From contig NJDO01000035.1 in the NCBI GenBank assembly GCA_002254385.1, forward strand, positions 1-15,894: DNA of 15,894 bases, in the 5' to 3' direction. How positions within the stretch are numbered: the stretch's first letter is position 1; every line of letters starts with the position of its first letter. The stretch comes from Thermoplasmatales archaeon ex4484_6. GTDB lineage: Archaea > Thermoplasmatota > Penumbrarchaeia > Penumbrarchaeales > Penumbrarchaeaceae. The notes under the pieces were generated by a model that was not told the DNA's origin, ran no database searches, and saw only the letters and a list, made by a program, of their open reading frames with translations. Made by a program: the position numbers and the translations under genes. This document shows positions 1-7,849 of this stretch, one piece after another.

Positions 1-59
1 GCGACCCCTGAGATGAAAAACGGATTTGATCATCTGCGATCATTTTTCATCGGAGCTGA
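1..59. repeat. 59-base direct repeat, copy 1, with internal dyad
   Basis: This copy matches positions 144-202 at 58 of 59 bases; the only difference is G38 versus A181. Each copy contains a hairpin-like dyad: GATGAAAAA (12-20) pairs with TTTTTCATC (43-51), and an inner stem TGATC (27-31) pairs with GATCA (38-42) around a 6-base loop. The left edge may extend before the window. The copies are 143 bases apart start to start. Function is unknown; it could be a dispersed intergenic repeat or a duplicated regulatory or RNA element. Confidence 0.85.
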
Positions 60-113
60 GAGCACGTATAATATTAAAATAAAATCAGAGTGCTCCCAGC
101 GGGAGGGGGAGCA
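60..113. other. Two dyads around an AT-rich core between the repeat copies
   Basis: GAGCAC (60-65) is the reverse complement of GTGCTC (90-95) and flanks an AT-rich 24-base core. An overlapping dyad, TGCTCCC (91-97) with GGGAGCA (107-113), could form an alternative hairpin. No open reading frame with a convincing start lies here. The arrangement could be a structured leader, a terminator of an upstream gene outside the window, or part of a mobile repeat; the sequence does not decide between them. Confidence 0.4.
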
Positions 114-143
114 GGTTTGACCGGAATACGATTGATATACCCT

Positions 144-202
144 GCGACCCCTGAGATGAAAAACGGATTTGATCATCTGCAATCATTTTTCATCGGAGCT
201 GA
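144..202. repeat. 59-base direct repeat, copy 2, with internal dyad
   Basis: Second copy of the element at 1-59. The one substitution (A181) breaks one pair of the inner stem and leaves the outer 9-base stem intact, which fits selection or recent duplication but does not prove either. The motif GGAGCTGA that ends both copies (52-59, 195-202) occurs a third time at 218-225, just after this copy. Confidence 0.85.
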
Positions 203-315
203 CCGGTCTACACTATGGGAGCTGAAGGTTGGATAGGTTGGAGAAAGCAAGGTCCTATATAAGATTGACAGTCACAATCGGAAAATTCTCCTTTTGGAAG
301 AATCAGGGTCCATGG

Positions 316-324
316 CTTATATAT
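316..324 (+). promoter_or_regulatory. TATA box, promoter of the TPR gene
   Basis: CTTATATAT at 316-324 is a good archaeal TATA box. Transcription would start near 346 and give a leader of about 40 bases that includes the ribosome site at 371-376. A second candidate, CTATATAAG at 254-262, lies farther upstream. Positions 203-384 otherwise show no gene. Confidence 0.55.
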
Positions 325-370
325 CACAATTTTGTTATAGGTTCTGTCAAGGCGTGTTTGACATCTGTCC

Positions 371-387
371 AAGGAGAAGTTGATTTG
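371..387 (+). promoter_or_regulatory. Ribosome site deciding the TTG start of the TPR gene
   Basis: AAGGAG at 371-376, then 8 bases, then TTG at 385. This places the start well inside the longest open frame (which opens at a TTG at 229) and puts a conserved-looking GLGKGLGALL peptide at the extreme N-terminus. Confidence 0.7.
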
Positions 388-1536
388 AACGGGTTAGGAA
401 AAGGTCTAGGAGCATTATTGAGCGATGACGGTATTGCTTCGTCCAGGAAAGCCAGCCCCCGGAAGCTGATCCAGGAGAAGGAGAGGGAGCTGAAGGAGCT
501 CGTGGAGGAGATAAAGAAGATAAGAAAGGAAGCGGACGAGCTCCGGAAGGAGCTGACCATCAAATTGATGCTCGAGGGCAAGGTGGACAAGAGAGAGTTG
601 TTCAAACTGGACGAGGAGCTGAAATACCGCCTTGACAAGAAGGAGGCCCTGGAGATCGAGATCGAGAATCTCCGTGCGCAGATGCGCTCGTTCGTGGCAG
701 CCCCGCCGGAACAAGGCTCCGGGAAGCTTCCCGGACCCCGGCTGGAGAACGGGAGTTCCGAGATCGACCTCGAGATGGTCAAGGAGCTTATGTTCAGCGG
801 GAGCTCCACAACCGGAGATGCGGAGGATGATAGGGCGCATCTGGATGACCTCAAGGCGGAGCTGGACAGCACCCGGGAGGCCGAGAGGGTAAGGAAGGAG
901 GCATACGGCGATGTTCCCGGGGATTCCACTCGGGGACCGGCCGAGGAGAAAAAGGTCGTACCAATAAAGATTCACACATTCGTGAAACCCGGCAAGGCCC
1001 AACCGAGAAGGGTAAGGGTATTGAGGGGGACCAAGGAGCCGGGAAGGGTCGTGAAGGATCGCAGAATGTACGACTATATCGATGAGGCCCAGGCCTATTT
1101 CATGGAGGAAGACCCGGAATCGGCAAAGAATGTATTGACCAGGGCATTGAGGGAATATCCTCTCGATGATGAGCTTCTATACCATCTGGGGAACGCGAAC
1201 TTCCTGGAAGGCGATCTCGATTCCGCCGAGGCAAGGTTCAGGAAGGCCACGGAGGTCAACCCCAAATCCTACCGTGCCTTCAACAATCTGGGTGTCGTTC
1301 TTAAGAAGAAGGGTGAGAACGAGGGGGCGATCCAGGCCTTCAATCAGGCCCTGGAGATCAACGAGTCCTACGAGAGGGCATGGCTGAACCTGGGCAAGAT
1401 ATTCATGGAGATAGAACCCCCCATGTTGAAGGAGGCAAGGATATTCCTCCGAAGGGCACTCGAGTGCAATCCCGAGCTGAAGAGTGCCAGAGAGAAACTC
1501 GAGGAATGCGAGGTCAGGCTTGCCGCCGGTTCATGA
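385..1536 (+). CDS. Coiled-coil and TPR protein with ParB-like N-terminal peptide
   Basis: The protein has 383 residues from the TTG at 385. Residues 2-12 (NGLGKGLGALL) resemble the N-terminal peptide of ParB/Spo0J proteins, which in ParB contacts the ParA ATPase; there is no ParB nuclease-like or HTH domain here. Residues about 28-100 are a strongly charged coiled coil, followed by a low-complexity linker with a second short helical stretch (about 132-175). From M228 onward there are three to four tetratricopeptide repeats, with typical signatures such as LLYHLGNANFLEGDLDSAEARF and AFNNLGVVLKKKGENEGAI. TPRs bind protein partners, so a scaffold role is likely. The N-terminal peptide suggests, as an inference only, docking to a ParA/MinD-type ATPase. 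No signal peptide or membrane segment is visible. The gene appears monocistronic: the next gene has its own promoter 60 bases on. Confidence 0.85.
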   Translation: MNGLGKGLGALLSDDGIASSRKASPRKLIQEKERELKELVEEIKKIRKEADELRKELTIKLMLEGKVDKRELFKLDEELKYRLDKKEALEIEIENLRAQMRSFVAAPPEQGSGKLPGPRLENGSSEIDLEMVKELMFSGSSTTGDAEDDRAHLDDLKAELDSTREAERVRKEAYGDVPGDSTRGPAEEKKVVPIKIHTFVKPGKAQPRRVRVLRGTKEPGRVVKDRRMYDYIDEAQAYFMEEDPESAKNVLTRALREYPLDDELLYHLGNANFLEGDLDSAEARFRKATEVNPKSYRAFNNLGVVLKKKGENEGAIQAFNQALEINESYERAWLNLGKIFMEIEPPMLKEARIFLRRALECNPELKSAREKLEECEVRLAAGS

Positions 1537-1556
1537 ACGAACCATCTTCCATTATT

Positions 1557-1590
1557 GTTATATACAATCGTCTGCGATTTGTGAGAGGTG
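1557..1590 (+). promoter_or_regulatory. Promoter and ribosome site of the membrane protein gene
   Basis: GTTATATAC at 1557-1565 is a TATA-like box 37 bases (centre) before the ATG at 1598. GAGGTG at 1585-1590 with a 7-base spacer is a good ribosome site. The expected transcript start (about 1587) falls at the ribosome site, so either the leader is very short or part of transcription comes from upstream. Confidence 0.5.
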
Positions 1591-1597
1591 TGATTAA

Positions 1598-4069
1598 ATG
1601 AGGTCCGACTGTCCGACCACGTGTATCGTCATCCTGGCAATATTGAGCATCTCCATTCTGCCACTGTTCGATCCGTTCGAGGCCTCGGCATTACCGGAAG
1701 GATATCCGGTATGGCTCTCGGGGGGATACGCTGTCGAACAGCCCAATTCGACGATGTATCTGGATTATCTTCAACCCGGATCCACCGAGAATTATCTGGT
1801 GCATCTGTTCAACACGGGTCCGGATCAGGTCAGGTACCGTGTTTCCCTGACGGATGAACCAGAGGACTGGTTGGTCTTCCTCGGTTCGGGGGTCGATGAG
1901 ATGATCGTCGATCTAGACCCGGGAACGGGAACCGCGGTCGATCTCAACATGAAAACACCCACGGAAAGAACTGGTGATATAGAAGTGACGGTGAAGGATG
2001 AGAGCTCCATGGAGGAGTGGCAGGTCACCCTGAGGATCATCTGCAGGAAGGGGCCTCTCGTTGTTTCGCTGCCCGTTCTTGATCATACCCTGGGCAGGAA
2101 CACACCTGCTCTCGTGGACATCGACCTGAGGAATCTCGAGAATACCGTTCTCAACGTTACGCTGAGCATGGACGGGATCCCGGCTTCGGATGCAAGGATA
2201 GAGGGAGAGTGGACCGTCGTCTTCGAGGATAGATCGCTGGAACTGCCTCCCGACAGCACAACACGGGTCAGGGCATATGTATATGCACCTGAACTGGAAC
2301 CGGTGGGTTCGCAGAAGGTGACAACCCTTTCCGTGGTCGTTGACGGGATAACGAGGCCCTTCACGGTGACCTCGATCAACTTCAAGGTTCAGACGATATT
2401 CGATCTGCGCTCGACAGTTTTCCCGGCGGAGTATCAGCTCATATCACCCGGCGAATCGGTGGAGTTCCAGATCACGATCGAGAACTGGGCGGTGGATTAC
2501 GATACGGTGTCCCTCGAGATGTTCGATAGACCCTCGGGCTGGGACCTGGCGTTCAATGATACTTTCGATCCCACATCCCTGCCGTTCAATGTGGATCCTT
2601 ACGGTGAGAGGGTATTCCACCCCGTTGTGTTCACTCCCAGGAATGCGGTTGCCGGCAAGCATGTGGTGGTCCTCAGGGCCAGTGGCAGGGCGAACACGAC
2701 GGAGATAAGGTTGATGGTGGAGGTGGCACGAAAGGATAGTTTTCAGCTTTTCACGATGACGTCATCCGGAACGGACGATACATACAGGCTCACGCTTGGC
2801 GATAATCTCATCCCGATAAGGGTTGTGAACAGGGGGAACTACTACGACAGTGTCACGATGGAGATCGACACGAGACCGGATTGGGCGCCCCTGACCTTCC
2901 ATTCCATCGAGGTTGGCGGAGGGACCAACGTCACAACCCTGTCAGGTGCGGCTCCGGTGAACATCTCGGGTATCATCGACAGCACGATCATGATCCTCGA
3001 GGATCCCCTGTCCAAGATCACCCTCACGTTCGATCCCGGTCAGTCGGCGGTCGTTTACCTGGGGACATCCATTCCTCTGGGGACGAGGGCAAATTCGGGT
3101 GTTGTGGGAATAAAATACATGTACGGAGTGTTCCGGGAACAGCAGTTCCTTCAGGCCTCCATCAAACTCATTCTCGCGGACATCGAGATCGTGGACACTG
3201 ACGGTGACGGGGGTCCTGACATCGATATATACCCCGAACCGGATTACGAGATAGGCGATCGAATCTACTTCTCATGGACGCTCAGGAACAATTATCCCTA
3301 CGAGACATCGGGGCTCAAATGGAGCGTCGAGCTCTCGGGGCGTGTGATAATCGAAGGGGATGTGCCGCCCATAGGCCCCGGAGAGGAGATGGAGTTCAAC
3401 GAGTCGTGGAAGGCTGACAAATCCACAAAGTATCATCATGTGGTGACCCTGAAGATCTCCGGGGACGCATATCCCCAGGAGGATAAAGCGCCGTCGGCCT
3501 CGACCAGTGAACAGATATACATATCTCCCGGTCCGAGAAAGGTGGCATGGGGGGTCATGATCCTCTTCGTCGGAATAATGCTCCTCATAATCTCGGCGTT
3601 CATCGCCTTCTATCTCTGGGTCAGGAAGGACCTGCGGGAAAAGGAGGCGGTCGAGAGGGAGCGCTACGAAGCATTGTACGGCAGAAAGGGCGCTCCCCCG
3701 CTGAAGAGCGGGGCCTCGGCCGGGAGGTACGGGAGAAGGGCTCTCGAGAAAGGTGAAAGGAGGGAGCTTCCCCCTTCTCATATTCGTCATGAAGGTGAGA
3801 GGAAGAGAGGGAAGGTCCCTGCGGATATTGGCAGGAAGGGGAAGGGGCCAGTTCGGGAAAGAGCTTCCGGGGGAGCGAGAAAAGCTTCACCCCTGTCAGG
3901 AGAGGGGAAGGCCGGTGCGAAGGGAAGGAAGTTGAAGGTCAAGGATCCATCGGCCTCCGGGGAGAAGCACATCGGAAGGAAGAAGAAGAGGACAGCCGGA
4001 AGAGAAAGTGCCCCCGGATCGGATGAAGTTGAAGAGCTGGAGGAACTGGAGGAATTCGAGGAGACATGA
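1598..4069 (+). CDS. Secreted-domain membrane protein with Ig-like (NEW3/CARDB-type) repeats and basic cytoplasmic tail
   Basis: The protein has 823 residues. A hydrophobic N-terminal segment (about 9-24) followed by EASA-LPEG suggests Sec export with cleavage after A31. Residues about 32-640 are beta-rich repeats with recurring phrases typical of NEW3/CARDB Ig-like domains in archaeal surface proteins (for example PGESVEFQITIENWAVDYDTVSLE and VVNRGNYYDSVTME). An acidic DTDGDGGPD loop at 533-541 looks like a calcium site. One membrane helix (about 651-672) follows, then a 150-residue cytoplasmic tail rich in K, R, G and S that ends in an acidic EELEELEEFEE stretch. Topology: large outside part, single C-terminal anchor, basic disordered tail inside. 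No catalytic motif is visible, so a structural or adhesive role is likely but unproven. Its stop overlaps the next start (ATGA), so the two genes are probably co-translated. Confidence 0.85.
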   Translation: MRSDCPTTCIVILAILSISILPLFDPFEASALPEGYPVWLSGGYAVEQPNSTMYLDYLQPGSTENYLVHLFNTGPDQVRYRVSLTDEPEDWLVFLGSGVDEMIVDLDPGTGTAVDLNMKTPTERTGDIEVTVKDESSMEEWQVTLRIICRKGPLVVSLPVLDHTLGRNTPALVDIDLRNLENTVLNVTLSMDGIPASDARIEGEWTVVFEDRSLELPPDSTTRVRAYVYAPELEPVGSQKVTTLSVVVDGITRPFTVTSINFKVQTIFDLRSTVFPAEYQLISPGESVEFQITIENWAVDYDTVSLEMFDRPSGWDLAFNDTFDPTSLPFNVDPYGERVFHPVVFTPRNAVAGKHVVVLRASGRANTTEIRLMVEVARKDSFQLFTMTSSGTDDTYRLTLGDNLIPIRVVNRGNYYDSVTMEIDTRPDWAPLTFHSIEVGGGTNVTTLSGAAPVNISGIIDSTIMILEDPLSKITLTFDPGQSAVVYLGTSIPLGTRANSGVVGIKYMYGVFREQQFLQASIKLILADIEIVDTDGDGGPDIDIYPEPDYEIGDRIYFSWTLRNNYPYETSGLKWSVELSGRVIIEGDVPPIGPGEEMEFNESWKADKSTKYHHVVTLKISGDAYPQEDKAPSASTSEQIYISPGPRKVAWGVMILFVGIMLLIISAFIAFYLWVRKDLREKEAVERERYEALYGRKGAPPLKSGASAGRYGRRALEKGERRELPPSHIRHEGERKRGKVPADIGRKGKGPVRERASGGARKASPLSGEGKAGAKGRKLKVKDPSASGEKHIGRKKKRTAGRESAPGSDEVEELEELEEFEET

Positions 4070-5403
4070 GTTCATCCAGAATTTCTAAATATTCAATCAT
4101 GTTCTCCGCGCATGTGAAACAGCTCAGGGTGCTCGTGGAGGCTTATGGCTGCACCATGAATCGGGGTGAAGCTTCGAGAGCGGCGGAGATGCTTGACAGG
4201 ATGGGGCATCTCGTCTACCGCGAGAATGATGCTGTTCCCGCCTCCGAGATGGATGCGGTGATCATATTCACGTGTGATGTGATCTCATCCACCGAAAGAA
4301 GGATGTGGAAGAGGATGAGGGAGATATCCGATTCGGGTGCATCCCTTCACGTGGCCGGATGTCTGGCTGCGGTTGATGGCAGGGAGATAATTGAGAGATT
4401 TCCCGATGCCAGAATAATGGATACGATGGGTCTTGACAGGCTGTATTCCTCCGTCAAGGAACATTTCGGCATGTCCGATGGGGGATCACGGGAGAGGCCC
4501 GGCGGACCGGAGGGGAGGCTGCATCATATTGTCCCCATCGGTTCGGGATGCACGGGGGCATGCACCTACTGTATCACGAGACTTGCAAGGGGCTCCCATT
4601 CATCCGTCCCTCCGGAGGAGGTCATCGGATCCATCAGGGAGGGTATAGCAAGAGGAAGGAAGGAATTCCTGGTGACCTCCCAGGATACGGGAGCATACGG
4701 GAGCGATCTCGGGAACGGGATGGATCTTGGCGTGCTGATGAGGAAGATATCCGACGAGATAGATGCCGACATCAGGATACGCGTGGGAATGATGAACCCC
4801 GATGGTCTCATGAGGGCCAGGGAGAGCATACTGGGTGCCTTCGATGGCGATGAGAGGTTCTTCAGGTTCTTTCATGTACCGATCCAATCCGGTTCCTCCA
4901 GGATATTGAAGCTGATGGGGAGGAGGTATGATGCGGATGATGCGAGAGCGCTCGTCAGGGAGATAAGGAACAGATTCCCGGACGCTTCGATATCCTCCGA
5001 CGTCATCACGGGATTCCCAACCGAAACGGAGGAAGATCACGAATTGACGATGAAGATGGTGAGAGAGCTCTCATTCGATGTTCTGAACATAACACGGTTC
5101 TCGGCCAGGAAGGGAACGCCCGCAATGAGAATGGAGGGCCAGATCCACAGCGGCGTGTCAAAGGAGAGGTCCAGGGAGCTCTCGCGTCTTCACAGGGAAC
5201 TTCTTGCAGGGAGGCTGTTCGACAGGATGGGAGAACACGGGTCCTGTCTCGTTACGGAGATAGGCAGGGACGGAACGTTGATGGCAAGGGACGGGAACTA
5301 CGTTCCGATAGTTGTCGAGGGGCCTTCCGAACTGTTGGGAGAATTCGTGGACCTTCGGACCCATGACGTGGGTCCGACCTACCTCCTGGGCTCAATCATA
5401 TGA
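4066..5403 (+). CDS. mtaB: tRNA threonylcarbamoyladenosine methylthiotransferase (archaeal MtaB / CDKAL1-like)
   Basis: This radical-SAM enzyme converts t6A to ms2t6A at position 37 of ANN-decoding tRNAs, using two iron-sulfur clusters. The 445-residue product has the usual three parts. The N-terminal methylthiotransferase domain carries its three cluster cysteines at C29 (EAYGCTMN), C70 (FTCDV) and C99 (VAGCLA). The radical-SAM core has the CxxxCxxC motif at C162, C166 and C169 (GSGCTGACTYC). The C-terminal TRAM domain ends in TYLLGSII and should bind tRNA. YGCTMN and a length near 440 fit the archaeal/eukaryotic branch rather than bacterial MiaB or RimO. The first ATG overlaps the previous stop and follows GAGGAG closely; a later ATG at 4099 is possible but lacks a ribosome site. 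The symbol follows the family name. Confidence 0.92.
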   Translation: MSSSRISKYSIMFSAHVKQLRVLVEAYGCTMNRGEASRAAEMLDRMGHLVYRENDAVPASEMDAVIIFTCDVISSTERRMWKRMREISDSGASLHVAGCLAAVDGREIIERFPDARIMDTMGLDRLYSSVKEHFGMSDGGSRERPGGPEGRLHHIVPIGSGCTGACTYCITRLARGSHSSVPPEEVIGSIREGIARGRKEFLVTSQDTGAYGSDLGNGMDLGVLMRKISDEIDADIRIRVGMMNPDGLMRARESILGAFDGDERFFRFFHVPIQSGSSRILKLMGRRYDADDARALVREIRNRFPDASISSDVITGFPTETEEDHELTMKMVRELSFDVLNITRFSARKGTPAMRMEGQIHSGVSKERSRELSRLHRELLAGRLFDRMGEHGSCLVTEIGRDGTLMARDGNYVPIVVEGPSELLGEFVDLRTHDVGPTYLLGSII

Positions 5404-5406
5404 TTG
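5393..5406. promoter_or_regulatory. Perfect 14-base palindrome upstream of the glutamine synthetase promoter
   Basis: CAATCATATGATTG at 5393-5406 equals its own reverse complement. It overlaps the stop codon of the preceding gene and lies about 30 bases before the TATA-like box at 5434. Its CAAT...ATTG half-sites recur at the promoter of the Lrp-type regulator (7869-7879), which makes it a candidate operator. Binding by that regulator is an inference. Confidence 0.45.
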
Positions 5407-5433
5407 TTCCCGTTTCCCCGGGCACTCAAAATG

Positions 5434-5478
5434 TTTAAGAGAGACCCCTTCCATGCCCCAAATCCCCAGCTGGAGGTG
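5434..5478 (+). promoter_or_regulatory. Promoter and ribosome site of glutamine synthetase
   Basis: TTTAAGA at 5434-5440 is a plausible TATA box; transcription would start near 5463. GGAGGTG at 5472-5478, five bases before a TTG, is a near-ideal match to the archaeal 16S tail and decides the TTG start at 5484. Confidence 0.6.
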
Positions 5479-5483
5479 TTTGA

Positions 5484-6857
5484 TTGGTCCAGGATGCGGC
5501 AAAGGTCAGGAAGGCCAACGAGGTCCTTGAGGAGTCAGGTGTCATATGGGTGTACTGCCAGTTCACGGATCTGGACGGAAGGTTGAGATCCTTCACGGTC
5601 CCCTCGTCCGATCTGAAGAACGGAAAGATATGGAAGGACGGAATGACCTTCGATGGATCTTCCGTTGGTTTTGCCAGGACGGAGAATTCCGACCTCAGGG
5701 CGGTACCCGATCCCGAAACGCTGCTCGTTCTGCCCTATGGTGAGGGCGTCCAGAAGGTGGCACGTGTGGTCACGGACACGCTGACCCCGGACGGGAGCGG
5801 GCCCTACGGCATGGACCCGAGAAACGCCGCCAAGAGGACAAGGGCCCATCTAATGGACATGGGATTCGTGAGAGCCCATCTCCAGCCGGAACTGGAGTTC
5901 TACCTCCTGAAGGAGAACACGGACCCCAGGGCCGTTGAACGGTATGCCGATTCCATCTACCGCATCCATCCGAAGGATGGGTACTTCGCTTCCGTTCCAT
6001 GGGACAATTCCGATCAATTTCGCAACGAATTCACTCGCAACCTGATGGACGCGGGTATCGATATCAAATTTCATCATCACGAGGGGGGGTCCCACCAGGT
6101 GGAGGTGGAATTCGTCCATATCCCCGACATCGTCAGGTGCGGGGATGTATCCATGCTGTACAAGCTTCTATCAAGGCTCACGGCGAAGCAGTTCGGGTAC
6201 AGCGTATCCTTCATCCCGAAGATATCGAGGGATGATTCGGGGAACGGAATGCACGTCCACATGTGGCTGGAGAAGAAGGAAGGCTCCGCTTTCGTGGATC
6301 CCGATGATGAGATGGGTCTCTCCCAGACGGCCAGGTACTTCATAGGGGGTATTCTGGAACATGCCTCCTCGTCGTGTCTGTTCACCAACCCCACCATCAA
6401 TTCATACAAGAGATTGATCCCGGAGTTCGAGGCTCCGGTGTATTCAACGTGGGGACAGAGGAACAGAACGGCCATGATCAGGATCCCGGGTTCGCCGTCC
6501 GCACGCAGGGTGGGAGATATAGAGGTAAGGCACAGCGACACGTCGTCCAATCCCTACCTCGCGTTCACGGTACTTGTCGAGTCGGGTCTTGACGGGGTCA
6601 AGAGGAAGATCGAACCTCCCGAACCCATTACGGGTGATCCCAGCAAGATGAGCGCGGGAAAGAGGAAGGAACTCGGAATAAGGATGCTTCCGACCTCTCT
6701 TTGGGGAGCCGTGGAGGCAGCAAGGAGCGATGAGGTCGTCGAGAGGGCAGTGGGGAAGGAGATATTCGATGCTTTCATCGAGAGAAAATCCGCGGAAGTG
6801 CTGTCCTTCAGGCAGCATGTGACCGACTGGGAGCTCGATCGTTATCTCTCACTTTGA
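5484..6857 (+). CDS. glnA: Glutamine synthetase, type I
   Basis: The enzyme makes glutamine from glutamate, ammonia and ATP as a cytoplasmic dodecamer and is the main entry of ammonia into organic nitrogen. At 457 residues it has the usual GSI length. Visible family motifs: the beta-grasp MTFDGSSVGF; metal ligands E136/E138 in QPELEF; E200 and E207 in the HHEGGSHQVEVEF region; H257 in NGMHVH; the substrate loop NPTINSYKRLIPEFEAP followed by NRTAMIRIP; and NPYLAF near the C-terminus. The usual VAP after HHE is replaced by GGS, a mild oddity. The adenylylation tyrosine region reads DPSKMS (385-390) with no tyrosine, and the extra loop of beta-type enzymes is absent, so control by adenylylation is unlikely. 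The TTG start follows a strong ribosome site. A kinase gene and an Lrp-type regulator gene follow on the same strand. Confidence 0.95.
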   Translation: MVQDAAKVRKANEVLEESGVIWVYCQFTDLDGRLRSFTVPSSDLKNGKIWKDGMTFDGSSVGFARTENSDLRAVPDPETLLVLPYGEGVQKVARVVTDTLTPDGSGPYGMDPRNAAKRTRAHLMDMGFVRAHLQPELEFYLLKENTDPRAVERYADSIYRIHPKDGYFASVPWDNSDQFRNEFTRNLMDAGIDIKFHHHEGGSHQVEVEFVHIPDIVRCGDVSMLYKLLSRLTAKQFGYSVSFIPKISRDDSGNGMHVHMWLEKKEGSAFVDPDDEMGLSQTARYFIGGILEHASSSCLFTNPTINSYKRLIPEFEAPVYSTWGQRNRTAMIRIPGSPSARRVGDIEVRHSDTSSNPYLAFTVLVESGLDGVKRKIEPPEPITGDPSKMSAGKRKELGIRMLPTSLWGAVEAARSDEVVERAVGKEIFDAFIERKSAEVLSFRQHVTDWELDRYLSL

Positions 6858-6872
6858 ACCACAGTGGAAATG

Positions 6873-6880
6873 AATTATAC
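6873..6880 (+). promoter_or_regulatory. TATA-like box of the PfkB kinase gene
   Basis: AATTATAC is centred 27 bases before the ATG at 6903, the spacing expected for a leaderless archaeal transcript. This supports that start over the GTG at 6864 and the ATG at 6870, neither of which has a ribosome site. Confidence 0.45.
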
Positions 6881-6902
6881 CCGTGACCTCATTATACGGT
6901 CC

Positions 6903-7841
6903 ATGGTGAGAAAGAGGATAACCGCCGTGGGAGACATGGTATGTGATATTCTGTGCTCTCCCGTGTCCCATCTCGATGATGCCGATGTCCAGCTGGAACT
7001 GGATGGCCTGAACATCTCCCCCGGTGGTAATACCCTGAACTTTGCGCTTGCCGCATCCGCATTCGGTGCGGATGTCATATTTCACGGTGGAAGGGGCGAG
7101 GACCCGCTAGGAACATTCCTGGCAAGATGGATGGAAAGGTCGGGTGTCGGGGACCATTCCAGAAAGATAGGCGGATTGCACACGGCGACCACGATATCCA
7201 TTCCCACACTCTCCGGTGAGCGAAGACTCCTGACATACCCCGGTGCAAATTCCAGGTTCGAGATAACCCCTGACCAGATTGACCTTGATTGGACAGCCCA
7301 TCTGCATATGGGAGGTTTCTGGTTCATGAAGGGGCTCGCCGGAGCCCCCACCTCCGAGATCCTGAAGGAATGCAGAAGGAGGGATATCCAGACCTCGATG
7401 GATCCCGCATCACCTCCATTCGAGGGGAGGGGGAAGATGGTAGAGCGCCTGACGGACGCCCTTCCGTACCTGGACATTCTCTTCGTCAACGAGTACGAGA
7501 TTGCCAGGATCACGGGGAAGAGGGACATATTCAAGGGAGCTTCGATGTTGATCGACAGAGGTGTGGGAACTGTCGTGGTCCACAGAGGCGAGACCGGTTC
7601 ATCCCTTATCTCCGGGGACGGAAGGATCGATCTCGGATCCTACATGGTGCTTGTCCCGAGGAATCCCACGGGATGCGGTGATGTCTTCAACGGATGTTTC
7701 GTCGCGGCCCTTCTGGAGGGGAGGTCGGGGGAGGAGGCCGCCGAGTTCGGGATGGCCGCTGCCGCCCTTCATATGGCTTCCGCGGAACCCCTGTATCCCA
7801 CAAGATCGATGGTCATGGAGAGGGTCAAGAGGGGGAAATAA
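6903..7841 (+). CDS. PfkB-family carbohydrate/nucleoside kinase
   Basis: Ribokinase-like kinase of 312 residues from ATG 6903 (325 if read from GTG 6864). The family opens with a glycine strand, here ITAVGDMVCDIL (6-17), which supports the later start. The first PfkB signature is SPGGNTLNFALAASAFGADV (39-58), giving sugar-side contacts, followed by GRGEDPLG. The second signature, at 254-263, is NPTGCGDVFNG, with D260 in the position of the catalytic base; most relatives read DTTGAGD, so N, P and C are substitutions in a conserved loop. NEYE (FVNEYEIARITG) is also typical. The enzyme would phosphorylate a sugar or nucleoside with ATP in the cytoplasm; the substrate cannot be assigned from sequence. 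It lies 45 bases after glutamine synthetase and may be partly co-transcribed with it. Confidence 0.88.
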   Translation: MVRKRITAVGDMVCDILCSPVSHLDDADVQLELDGLNISPGGNTLNFALAASAFGADVIFHGGRGEDPLGTFLARWMERSGVGDHSRKIGGLHTATTISIPTLSGERRLLTYPGANSRFEITPDQIDLDWTAHLHMGGFWFMKGLAGAPTSEILKECRRRDIQTSMDPASPPFEGRGKMVERLTDALPYLDILFVNEYEIARITGKRDIFKGASMLIDRGVGTVVVHRGETGSSLISGDGRIDLGSYMVLVPRNPTGCGDVFNGCFVAALLEGRSGEEAAEFGMAAAALHMASAEPLYPTRSMVMERVKRGK

Positions 7842-7849
7842 TCGATAAT

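Noticed and set aside
1..202. CRISPR array
   Set aside because: Only two copies, each 59 bases, separated by 84 bases, with no third repeat at that period; repeat and spacer sizes do not fit.
229..384. N-terminal extension of the TPR protein from TTG 229
   Set aside because: No ribosome site precedes 229, the added segment is AT-rich with different composition, and a TATA box (316-324) plus AAGGAG (371-376) point to TTG 385.
385..1536. ParB chromosome-partition protein
   Set aside because: Only the N-terminal peptide resembles ParB; the rest is coiled coil and TPR with no ParB or HTH domain.
4084..4099. Internal promoter and leaderless start of the methylthiotransferase at ATG 4099
   Set aside because: The AT-rich TCTAAATATT patch is only about 10 bases before the ATG, too close for a TATA box, and no ribosome site is present.
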